A stretch of 9,768 nt of DNA, taken from positions 1 through 9,768 of the forward strand of contig JAWLGN010000209.1 in NCBI GenBank assembly GCA_041685075.1, in the 5' to 3' direction. A program made the translations under genes and the position numbers. The stretch comes from JAMCRM01 sp041685075. GTDB taxonomy: Bacteria > Acidobacteriota > Terriglobia > Bryobacterales > Bryobacteraceae. Positions 1 to 5,324 of the stretch are shown in pieces. The first letter of the stretch is position 1, and every line of letters starts with the position of its first letter. The notes under the pieces are model-generated. The model was not told the DNA's origin and made no database searches. It saw nothing but the letters and a program-made list of their open reading frames with translations.

Positions 1-119
1 GCCTTGCAGAACTCCACGCGCCCCACCTCCATCCACACGAAGTAGTTGGCGTAGTAGACCACGCCCATCTGGTCGGTCTCGGCGTAGCGCACCCGGACAC
101 GTGTTTCCCAAGGTTCCAT
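1..119 (-). CDS. Acyl-CoA thioesterase, YbgC/4HBT hotdog family (partial, N-terminus only)
   Basis: Only the first 39 codons are inside the window; the gene runs off the left edge. The start is the ATG at 119-117. The peptide carries the 4-hydroxybenzoyl-CoA thioesterase/YbgC signature RYAETDQMGVVYYANY (residues 11-26), with Asp16 at the position of the catalytic aspartate, followed by the usual helix start VWMEVGRVEF. Members of this hotdog-fold family hydrolyse acyl-CoA thioesters in the cytoplasm; YbgC proteins are often tied to the Tol-Pal envelope system, but the neighbour that would show this is outside the window. The gene is divergent from moaDE, with 64 bp between starts. A consensus TATAAT lies 9 nt before the ATG and no Shine-Dalgarno is visible, so a leaderless message is likely. 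The family call is firm; the substrate is unknown. Confidence 0.88.
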   Translation of the reverse strand, partial: MEPWETRVRVRYAETDQMGVVYYANYFVWMEVGRVEFCK

Positions 120-134
120 AAACCGTTGATTATA
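120..134 (-). promoter_or_regulatory. Promoter -10 element of the thioesterase gene, probable leaderless start
   Basis: On the minus strand a perfect TATAAT (134-129) is followed by 9 nt and then the ATG at 119. Transcription normally starts about 7 nt after the -10 hexamer, so the mRNA would begin at or within a few bases of the start codon. There is no convincing TTGACA-like -35 at 16-18 nt spacing and no Shine-Dalgarno. Confidence 0.5.
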
Positions 135-168
135 AACTCGCAACGGCGAACGAAGCGGCTCCGTCTGC

Positions 169-183
169 TAGACTTTGAGGAGC
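169..183 (+). promoter_or_regulatory. Possible -10 element of moaDE, same 9-nt geometry
   Basis: TAGACT (169-174) fits TANNNT and sits 9 nt before the ATG at 184, the same spacing as the divergent TATAAT. The purine stretch GAGGAG (177-182) ends one base before the ATG, too close for a normal Shine-Dalgarno. No good -35 is seen. This is weak evidence alone; the symmetry with the divergent gene is the main support. Confidence 0.3.
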
Positions 184-906
184 ATGCGCGTCAGAGTCCT
201 GTTTTTCGGCATGTTGAGGGAGGTGGCCGGCGCCGCCGAACAGCGCCTGGAGGTTGCCGACGGCGCCACGCTGGGCGCGGTCTTCGAGCACTACGCCGCG
301 CGGCACCCCCGCATGCGCGAGATGGCAGGCAGCATCGTACTGGCCCGCAACCAGGAGTTCGCATCGCCGGATTCCCCGGTGGCCGACGGCGACGAGGTCG
401 CCTTCCTCCCGCCGGTGAGCGGCGGCTGCGGAGGCTACCTGGAAGAGATCCGCGAAAACGGCCACCTGTTCGCCCTCACCCGCGAACCCATCCAGCCCGG
501 CGCCATCGCGCAGTCGCTGCTCTGCGGCGAAGAAGGCGCGGTGGTGACCTTCGAAGGCACCGTCCGCAACAACACCAACGGCCGGCGCACGCGCTTTCTG
601 GAGTACGAGTGCTACCGGCCCATGGCGATCCGCACCATGGCGCGGATCGGCGCGGAGATCGCCGGCCAGTATGCCATCGGCCGCATCGCCATGGTGCACC
701 GGCTGGGACGGCTGCTGATCGGCGAAACCAGCGTGGCGGTAGTGGTTACGGCGCCGCACCGCAAGCCCGCCTTCGAAGCCGCCCTGGAAGGCATCAACCG
801 CCTGAAGCGGCTGGTGCCCATCTGGAAGAAGGAGTTCTTTGCCGACGGCGAAGTTTGGGTGGAAGGAGAGTGGGACCCGGATGCACCGGTGGCTCATCGC
901 CTGTAG
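184..906 (+). CDS. moaDE: Fused molybdopterin synthase, MoaD-MoaE (MoaX-like)
   Basis: This 240-aa protein joins both molybdopterin synthase subunits, which insert sulfur into cyclic pyranopterin monophosphate in molybdenum cofactor synthesis. Residues 1-81 are a MoaD ubiquitin-like domain (start MRVRVLFFGMLREVAG) ending in the Gly80-Gly81 pair that normally carries the C-terminal thiocarboxylate. Residues about 85-240 are MoaE: FEGTVRNN (123-130), MVHRLG (170-175), APHRKPAF (190-197) and RLKRLVPIWKKE (206-217), with Lys208 and Lys215 matching the catalytic lysines (E. coli 119 and 126). The junction reads SGGCGGYLEE. MoaD needs a free C-terminal glycine, so the fusion probably has to be cut after Gly81, as is known for mycobacterial MoaX. 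ATG 184 was chosen over an in-frame TTG at 175 because MoaD proteins begin here. It is the first gene of a plus-strand unit and overlaps the next gene by 26 bp. No other moa gene is in the window. Confidence 0.95.
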   Translation: MRVRVLFFGMLREVAGAAEQRLEVADGATLGAVFEHYAARHPRMREMAGSIVLARNQEFASPDSPVADGDEVAFLPPVSGGCGGYLEEIRENGHLFALTREPIQPGAIAQSLLCGEEGAVVTFEGTVRNNTNGRRTRFLEYECYRPMAIRTMARIGAEIAGQYAIGRIAMVHRLGRLLIGETSVAVVVTAPHRKPAFEAALEGINRLKRLVPIWKKEFFADGEVWVEGEWDPDAPVAHRL

Positions 907-1813
907 CCTGGCGGCAGCCGCGGCTGTGGCGCTCGCGGCCGAGCAGGAGACCGTCATCCGGGTGGACGTGAACCTGGTGCGGGTGCTCGCCACCGTGAAG
1001 AATGCCGCCGGCGAACTGGTAGGCTCGCTCAACCGCGACGATTTCGAGATCCTCGATAACGGCGCCCCGCAGGAGATCGCGGTCTTCGAACGCCACACCG
1101 AGCAGCCCCTCTCGGTGGTCCTGATGGTGGATACCAGCGGCTCCACGGGAAAGGAGTTGAAGTACGAAATCGAAGCCGTGGGCCGCTTCTTGAAGGCGCT
1201 GTTCGCCGAAGGCAACCCGGCGGACGCGGTGGCGCTCTACAGCTTCAACTACCAGGTCACCAGCCACAATCACTTCACCCGAAACCGGCGCGCCATCGAA
1301 CTCTCACTCAAAACCCTGAAATCCGGAGCCGGCACGGCGCTCTACGACGCCATCTACCTGGCCGCCGCCGAACTGGAGCAGCGCGAGGGGCGGCGCGTCA
1401 TGGTCATCGTCACCGACGGCGGCGATACCGTCAGCAGCAAGAACTTCCACGGCGCGCTCGAAGCCGCCCAAATGGCCGATGCCGTGATCTACCCGGTGCT
1501 GGTGATGCCGGTGACCAACCCGGCGGGGCGCAACATCGGCGGGGAGAACGCCCTCATCAACCTGGCCACCGCCACCGGGGGCAGAGTCTCGTTTCCCAGT
1601 ATCGGGCCGGAACTCGACACCGCCTTCGCCGGAATCGTCCGGGACCTCCGCACCCAGTACCTGCTGGGCTACTACCCCCGGAACGTCCTGCCCACGGCCA
1701 ACCGCTTCCATAACATCGAGGTGCGCGTACGACGCCCGAATTTGCGGGTGTCCGCACGCAGCGGCTATTATGGGGATACAGAATTTCCCAAGGCGGGAAG
1801 GCAGGAGAGATAG
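881..1813 (+). CDS. Secreted VWFA-related Acidobacterial domain protein
   Basis: This 310-aa protein begins with a signal peptide: MHR, a hydrophobic Ala/Leu stretch, and likely cleavage after VALA near residue 19. A short beta-rich region follows (VDVNLVRVLATVKN..GELVGSLNRDDFEILDNG), typical of the Acidobacteriota-specific VWFA family. The von Willebrand A domain runs from about residue 77 to 270 and keeps the metal-ion-dependent adhesion site: DTSGS at 84-88, Thr152 in GTALYDAI, and Asp179 in TDGGD. The end (TQYLLGYYP, then RVRRPNLRVSARSGYY) is the usual tail of this family. It should bind a divalent metal and a protein partner outside the cytoplasmic membrane; its partner and role are unknown. 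ATG 881 is preferred over the in-frame ATG at 839 because the signal peptide starts there and AAGGAG lies at 863-868. It overlaps moaDE by 26 bp, so the two are probably translationally coupled. Confidence 0.92.
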   Translation: MHRWLIACSLAAAAAVALAAEQETVIRVDVNLVRVLATVKNAAGELVGSLNRDDFEILDNGAPQEIAVFERHTEQPLSVVLMVDTSGSTGKELKYEIEAVGRFLKALFAEGNPADAVALYSFNYQVTSHNHFTRNRRAIELSLKTLKSGAGTALYDAIYLAAAELEQREGRRVMVIVTDGGDTVSSKNFHGALEAAQMADAVIYPVLVMPVTNPAGRNIGGENALINLATATGGRVSFPSIGPELDTAFAGIVRDLRTQYLLGYYPRNVLPTANRFHNIEVRVRRPNLRVSARSGYYGDTEFPKAGRQER

Positions 1814-2061
1814 CTACGGCACACGGAAGAAGCGGGAAATCGGGCAGCCGTGCCCCCGAGCAGACATTCGAAGAGGTTAAGTATCTCAAGTACCTGATTG
1901 AGAACGAGATCCCAGTGCGGCTGAAGCTTGCCAGCGGGGAAGAAGTCGTCGGCACGGTCGAGTACTACGATCATTCGTTCCTCCGCATCACCCGGACGGA
2001 CGGACCCAACCTTTTTATTTTCAAGCACGACATCAAGTATCTCATCGAGGAGGAGAGCTGA
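1810..2061 (+). CDS. hfq: Hfq-like Sm-fold RNA-binding protein, non-standard start
   Basis: A frame open from 1714 to the TGA at 2059-2061 encodes a clear Hfq/Sm sequence. Counted from an ATA at 1810 it is 83 aa, with the N-terminal helix TFEEVKYLKYLIENEIPV (19-36), Sm1 strands VRLKLASGEEVVGTVEYYD (36-54) and Sm2 NLFIFKHDIKYL (67-78). FKH (71-73) stands where Hfq has YKH. Hfq hexamers pair small RNAs with mRNAs. The proximal-site KH is kept, but the rim arginines of E. coli Hfq (RRER) are replaced by IENE. No in-frame ATG, GTG or TTG exists before the GTG at 1915, which is already inside Sm1. ATA 1810 overlaps the preceding TAG stop and follows AGGAG (1803-1807) at only 2 nt, so the true start is unresolved; ATT 1783, CTG 1894 or a sequencing error are alternatives. 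The gene sits between the VWFA and phosphatase genes on the same strand. Confidence 0.78.
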   Translation: MATAHGRSGKSGSRAPEQTFEEVKYLKYLIENEIPVRLKLASGEEVVGTVEYYDHSFLRITRTDGPNLFIFKHDIKYLIEEES

Positions 2062-2071
2062 ACGCCTCCCC

Positions 2072-2899
2072 ATGAGTTACCTGGAAACGGCCGCCGCCAT
2101 TGCGCGCGAAGCGGGCGGGCTGCTGAGCCGGTACTTCGAGCGGCGAGTCGTCGCGGAGCGTAAAGGCGAGTACGACCTGGTGACCGAGGCCGACCGCGCC
2201 TCCGAAGCGCTGGTGGTGGAACGCCTGCGGGCCTACTATCCCAGCCACACCATCGTGGCGGAGGAGGGTGGCGGCATTGAATCCTCTTCCGAATACCGCT
2301 GGTACGTCGACCCCCTGGACGGCACCACCAACTTCGCGCACAGCTACCCGATGTTCGCCGTCTCGATCGGCCTCGAACGCGCCGGCGAGCCGGTGGCCGC
2401 TATCATCTACGATCCCGTGCGGGACGAGATGTTCGCCGCGGAGCGGGGTGGCGGCGCCTACCTGAACAACCACCGCATCCACGTCTCCGGCGCGCCCCGG
2501 GTGGCCGACTCCCTGCTGGCCACCGGATTCCCGAACATCCAGCGCAGCGGCAGCTATAACATCCACTTCTACCACCAGCTCGCCATGGCCAGCCACGGGG
2601 TGCGCCGCTCCGGCTCGGCCGCCATCGACCTGGCCTACGTGGCCTGCGGGCGGCTGGACGGCTTCTGGGAGTTCGGCCTGCAACCCTGGGATCTGGCTGC
2701 CGGCCGTCTGATCGTGGCCGAAGCCGGCGGGCGCTATTCCGACATGAAGGGCGGGCCGCACAACGTCCGCTCCCCGCACCTGGCGGCCGACAACGGCCAC
2801 ATCCACGGCGAATTGCTCGAGTTGTTCGCGGAGATCTTCGCCGGGCAGGGGCGCTATCCCATACCGCCCATCGGCGGCGTCACACAAGCTTCGCGCTAG
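2072..2899 (+). CDS. suhB: Inositol monophosphatase family protein (SuhB-like)
   Basis: At 275 aa this has normal family length. It shows the full Mg-dependent phosphatase fold signature: AEEGGG (63-68) with metal-binding Glu64/65, WYVDPLDGTTNFAHSYP (77-93) with metal ligands Asp80 and Asp83 and catalytic Thr85, and the C-terminal motif PWDLAAGRLIVAEAGG (205-220) with Asp207. YDLVTEAD (34-41) is the usual N-terminal helix region. Family members hydrolyse inositol-1-phosphate and related sugar or nucleotide phosphates in the cytoplasm; E. coli SuhB also acts in rRNA transcription antitermination, but that role cannot be read from sequence. The start at ATG 2072 is set by family alignment. The nearest purine-rich stretch, GAGGAGGAG (2047-2055), is 16 nt away, so translation probably depends on coupling to the Hfq-like gene 10 bp upstream. 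It is the last gene of the plus-strand unit. Exact substrate unknown. Confidence 0.93.
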   Translation: MSYLETAAAIAREAGGLLSRYFERRVVAERKGEYDLVTEADRASEALVVERLRAYYPSHTIVAEEGGGIESSSEYRWYVDPLDGTTNFAHSYPMFAVSIGLERAGEPVAAIIYDPVRDEMFAAERGGGAYLNNHRIHVSGAPRVADSLLATGFPNIQRSGSYNIHFYHQLAMASHGVRRSGSAAIDLAYVACGRLDGFWEFGLQPWDLAAGRLIVAEAGGRYSDMKGGPHNVRSPHLAADNGHIHGELLELFAEIFAGQGRYPIPPIGGVTQASR

Positions 2900-2926
2900 C
2901 GTCTGTTGGTGAGAAGCCGGCCCGCT

Positions 2927-3739
2927 CTACCAGCCCACCCGCACCAGAACGGCGTGGTGATCGGAAAACCGCATGGGGTAGACGGTGCAGGCACGCGAGG
3001 TGGCGTCGCGGGTCCATACCCAATCCAGGTGCATCAGCGGGATGTCGTGGGTGCCGCGCGAGGGGGGCAGTGCGGTGGTGAAGCCGCGCCCGGTCATGTA
3101 GTCGCGAAGCCAGCGCGCCTGTGAGCGCACGAACGGCACCGGCAGCACGTGCCCCACCCAGAAAAAGGGATTGCTGTTGAAATCGCCCCCGATGATGCGC
3201 GGCCCGGCGTGGCGCGATACTTCGTCCACTACGGGAGCAAGCTGCTCCAGGCGCTGGGCGGCGTTCACGCGGGTATCCAGATGCGTGTTCCACACCCGCA
3301 CCCGCCCCTTAGGGGTGGCGATGGTGGCGGAGAGCGCCATGCGGGTACGGCTGCGAAACTTCAGGTCGTAGTTCTTGAGCGCCTGCACACGGTGATCTTC
3401 CATCGGCCAGCGGCTCAGGATGGCGAGGCCCTGTCCGCCCGGCGCCTCCGCCCATACGACGTGCCGGCCAAGTTCCTTTCCCAGCGCCTCCACCGGACAG
3501 GCCACCTCCTGGAACAGCAGCACATCGGCGTCTCGCACCGCCGGATTGCCAAGCAGCTCCTTCAGAATGGTTTCCGCCGAGACAACCTTCGCCAGGTTGA
3601 GAGAAACTACCGAGATCTCCCCGGTTGCGGGGAGAGGCGGCCCGGCCAGCGCCGCATTCGAAGTTTCGGGAGCCGTAGCCAATCCCGCACACAGGATCGC
3701 CACGGAAGAGCAAGACAGGAGGATAGTCTGGTTTCGCAC
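2927..3739 (-). CDS. Exported endonuclease/exonuclease/phosphatase family protein
   Basis: This 270-aa protein belongs to the EEP (DNase I-like) superfamily. The N-terminus is a signal peptide (MRNQ, then LLSCSSVAILCAGLATA). Cleavage around residues 22-30 is plausible; Cys17 gives only a poor lipobox. The catalytic set is complete: Asn48 in SLNLAK, Glu78 in LLFQEV, His153 and Asp155 in WNTHLD, Asp186 and Asn188 in GGDFNSNP, Asp239 in HLDWVW, and Asp260-His261 in SDHHAVL. These coordinate a divalent metal and cut a phosphodiester or phosphomonoester. Substrate could be extracellular DNA, phospholipid headgroups or another phosphate ester; the sequence does not say. The start is GTG 3739: no in-frame ATG precedes the signal peptide and an in-frame TAG lies 15 nt upstream. 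No Shine-Dalgarno is seen. It is convergent with the phosphatase gene (27-bp gap, no terminator recognised) and is separated by 117 bp from the minus-strand cluster behind it. Confidence 0.9.
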   Translation of the reverse strand: MRNQTILLSCSSVAILCAGLATAPETSNAALAGPPLPATGEISVVSLNLAKVVSAETILKELLGNPAVRDADVLLFQEVACPVEALGKELGRHVVWAEAPGGQGLAILSRWPMEDHRVQALKNYDLKFRSRTRMALSATIATPKGRVRVWNTHLDTRVNAAQRLEQLAPVVDEVSRHAGPRIIGGDFNSNPFFWVGHVLPVPFVRSQARWLRDYMTGRGFTTALPPSRGTHDIPLMHLDWVWTRDATSRACTVYPMRFSDHHAVLVRVGW

Positions 3740-3753
3740 GGTTCGGGGGTTCT

Positions 3754-3767
3754 ACATCCATGGATGT
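3754..3767. promoter_or_regulatory. Perfect 14-bp palindrome upstream of the EEP gene, possible operator
   Basis: ACATCCATGGATGT reads the same on both strands and lies 14 bp before the GTG start at 3739. It overlaps a poor -10-like TAGAAC (3754-3749, minus strand) that ends 9 nt before the GTG. It could bind a dimeric regulator. A 14-bp perfect palindrome could still arise by chance in a longer genome, so the regulatory reading is inference. Confidence 0.35.
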
Positions 3768-3820
3768 GTGAACCTCCAAGCCGGTTGCTTCAGATTTGCG
3801 GGAATTTTTCGGTATGGCTT

Positions 3821-3849
3821 GCCGGCGCGCCCGCCACAGGCGCGCCGGC
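3821..3849 (-). terminator. Strong hairpin at the 3' end of the import cluster
   Basis: GCCGGCGCGCC (3821-3831) and GGCGCGCCGGC (3839-3849) form a perfect 11-bp GC-only stem with a 7-nt loop. The hairpin begins 7 nt after the TAA of the 58-aa gene. On the minus strand the following bases lack a U tract, so it is not a textbook intrinsic terminator; it may act in RNA 3'-end protection or factor-assisted termination. Confidence 0.5.
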
Positions 3850-3856
3850 GGAATGT

Positions 3857-4033
3857 TTACGCCGCTTGCAGGCTTTCTTTCAGCGGTTCAGCGGCACGGC
3901 GCTGCGCCCGGCACACCGGGCAGCAGGCGGCGCAATACCAGCCGTGCACGTTTTCCGGCATATGGAGCTGCGATGGTACGATTCCGCACGTATCGCATTC
4001 GCCTCGGACTTTTTTGCTAAGATGGCAGCCCAT
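3857..4033 (-). CDS. Small cysteine-rich zinc-ribbon-like protein (58 aa), unknown function
   Basis: I do not recognise the family. The 58-aa product starts MGCHLSKKVRGECDTCG and has paired cysteines: CDTC at 13-16 and CAACCPVC at 34-41, giving CxxC and CxxCCxxC knuckles 17 residues apart. This is the layout of a zinc ribbon or another small metal-binding module. His24, His30 and His4 could add ligands. The C-terminus (CRAQRRAAEPLKESLQAA) looks like a short amphipathic helix. Evidence that it is real: a very strong Shine-Dalgarno, AAGGAGG at 4050-4044 within a purine run reaching 4039; a clean ATG start; and a strong hairpin directly after its TAA. It lies 56 bp downstream of the ECF ATPase gene on the same strand, so it may be the last gene of that operon. 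Its link to transport, for example as a metal or redox accessory, is only inference from position. Confidence 0.72.
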   Translation of the reverse strand: MGCHLSKKVRGECDTCGIVPSQLHMPENVHGWYCAACCPVCRAQRRAAEPLKESLQAA

Positions 4034-4038
4034 GAATG

Positions 4039-4050
4039 CCCCTCCTCCTT
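4039..4050 (-). promoter_or_regulatory. Strong Shine-Dalgarno for the 58-aa protein
   Basis: On the minus strand AAGGAGGAGGGG (4050-4039) ends 5 nt before the ATG at 4033, and its AGGAGG core is 10 nt away. It is the best ribosome binding site in the window and is the main argument that this short frame is a gene. Confidence 0.7.
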
Positions 4051-4089
4051 GACTTAGATGCGCCCGATGTGCTTTCGGTTTAGCTGTTT

Positions 4090-4779
4090 TCAGATAATTC
4101 CGGCGCGGTCGAGGAGAGAACGGTCCGAAAGAATGTCCTGTGCCGGACCGTCAGCCAGTATGGTTCCCTCCCCCAGAACGATGACGCGGCCGGCGACTGC
4201 GCGCAAAAACTCCAGGTGATGGCTGGCAATGAGCTGCGCGCCCCTCAGATTGCGGAGAAGATCCGCCAGGTGGCGCACCGAACGCCCGTCGAGTTCTGCG
4301 GTAGGTTCGTCGAGCAGCAGCAACTCCGGCCCGCCGGCCAGCGCCGCCGCAATCGCCGCGCGCTTGCGCTGCCCCAGGCTGAGATGCGCGGCGGGTTCCG
4401 CGGCCCATGCCTCCAGCCCGACCTTCGCCAGGGTGGCCAGCGCGCGCTCGCGGGCATCCCTGGCCGCCATCCCGCGGTTGAGCAGCGGCAGCGCCAGGTC
4501 GTCGGCCAGGGATGGCATGAAGAGCTGGTCTTCAGGATTCTGGAAGACCACCCCCACCCTCTCGAGCGCGGCGCGCGAAGGCGGCAACCCGAACAGCCGC
4601 ACCGTGCCCTCCGGCCGCAGCAACCCCACCAGGCACCACAACAGCGTGCTCTTGCCCGCGCCATTGGCGCCCGCCAGCCCCACGCGCTCGCCCGGCGCGA
4701 CGGCGAACCCCAGGTTCTCGAAGACCACCCGGCGCCCGAACCGGTAGGACAACCCGCGCGCTTCGATGACCGCGCTCAT
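4090..4779 (-). CDS. ecfA: ECF transporter ATPase (EcfA/CbiO-type ABC ATP-binding protein)
   Basis: This 229-aa cytoplasmic ATPase has every ABC motif: Walker A GANGAGKST (37-45), Q-loop Gln80 in VFQNPEDQLF (a sequence typical of CbiO/EcfA proteins), signature LSLGQ (133-137), Walker B LLLLDEPT (153-160) with catalytic Glu158, D-loop ELD (162-164) and switch His187 or His188 in ASHH. It would power the S-T module encoded just upstream. Only one ATPase gene is present, so a homodimer is expected, as in dedicated group I ECF systems. The start is the ATG at 4779, which overlaps the EcfT stop by 4 bp (ATGA), indicating translational coupling. The frame stays open further upstream, but that stretch is out of frame with the EcfT gene and lacks protein-like character. 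The name follows CbiO/EcfA resemblance; the transported molecule is unknown. Confidence 0.93.
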   Translation of the reverse strand: MSAVIEARGLSYRFGRRVVFENLGFAVAPGERVGLAGANGAGKSTLLWCLVGLLRPEGTVRLFGLPPSRAALERVGVVFQNPEDQLFMPSLADDLALPLLNRGMAARDARERALATLAKVGLEAWAAEPAAHLSLGQRKRAAIAAALAGGPELLLLDEPTAELDGRSVRHLADLLRNLRGAQLIASHHLEFLRAVAGRVIVLGEGTILADGPAQDILSDRSLLDRAGII

Positions 4780-5324
4780 TCCGCCATCCCGCGCAGCCAC
4801 AGGCCTGCGTAGAAACGCTCCGCGCGAGCGAGGGACAGGCGAAACACGCCTGCCAGCGCGCCCGCCAGCGACCGCCACCAGCCCGGCCCATAGCGCCGCG
4901 GCGCGGCCAGCTTCCGGGCGGCGAAGATGCGCCGTGCCTCCGCCCCCAGCACCAGCGCGAAGTGCCTGAGGGTGAGCAGGAAGAGCACCGCGGGAAAAAG
5001 GCGGGAGCGCGGGTGCACTCGCGCCGCCATCCCCTGCCATGGAAACAGGGCGAAAGCCGCGGTGCTCAGCAGGAAGACCGCTACCGTGCGCAGGGCGAGT
5101 GCGGGGGTGAAGGTTCCGGCCAGCGCCTGCATCCCCGCCAGAAAAGCGGCGAAGAGCACCAGCGGCAAGGTCATCTTCAACGTGCGCCCCCAGCCCGCAG
5201 CCATCGCGCGCACCGGCAGTGCCGCGAGGGCCGTCAGGGCCAGAACCGCGATGTTTGAGATGAACGGCGCCGCCGCCGCGGCAGCCAGCAGCGCCAGCGC
5301 CGCCGCGCACCGCAAGGCCGTCAT
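4776..5324 (-). CDS. ecfT: ECF transporter transmembrane T component (EcfT/CbiQ family)
   Basis: This 182-aa membrane protein has several hydrophobic segments (about residues 5-38, 50-68, 76-96, 108-127) followed by the cytoplasmic coupling region that defines EcfT. There EARRIFAARKL (129-139) and RAERFYAGLWLRG (167-179) match the two Arg-containing coupling helices of CbiQ/EcfT that dock into the ATPases. It is shorter than many EcfT proteins (usually about 220-270 aa) but complete by context. EcfT scaffolds the S component and transmits ATPase movement. The ATG at 5324 overlaps the methyltransferase stop by 4 bp and is preceded by GGAG (5333-5330) at 5 nt, a good Shine-Dalgarno; its own stop overlaps the ATPase start by 4 bp. 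It is not part of a CbiMNQO nickel/cobalt system, because no CbiM or CbiN-like gene is present. Confidence 0.87.
   Translation of the reverse strand: MTALRCAAALALLAAAAAAPFISNIAVLALTALAALPVRAMAAGWGRTLKMTLPLVLFAAFLAGMQALAGTFTPALALRTVAVFLLSTAAFALFPWQGMAARVHPRSRLFPAVLFLLTLRHFALVLGAEARRIFAARKLAAPRRYGPGWWRSLAGALAGVFRLSLARAERFYAGLWLRGMAE

Noticed and set aside
130..1215. Long minus-strand open frame (361 codons) across moaDE and the VWFA gene
   Set aside because: It is antisense to two well-recognised genes, has no domain-like motifs, and is explained by high GC content reducing stop codons.
2900..2926. Bidirectional terminator between the convergent phosphatase and EEP genes
   Set aside because: The 27-bp gap contains no stem of useful length and no T tract on either strand.
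3149..4057. Plus-strand open frame (302 codons) across the EEP gene and the 58-aa gene
   Set aside because: No recognisable motifs; it lies opposite an EEP protein with a full catalytic set and a short gene with a strong Shine-Dalgarno.
4780..5310. N-terminal extension of the ECF ATPase to a 406-aa protein
   Set aside because: The extension overlaps EcfT in another frame, has low-complexity Gly/Ala/Arg composition, and the ATPase has a normal start at 4779 in an ATGA overlap.
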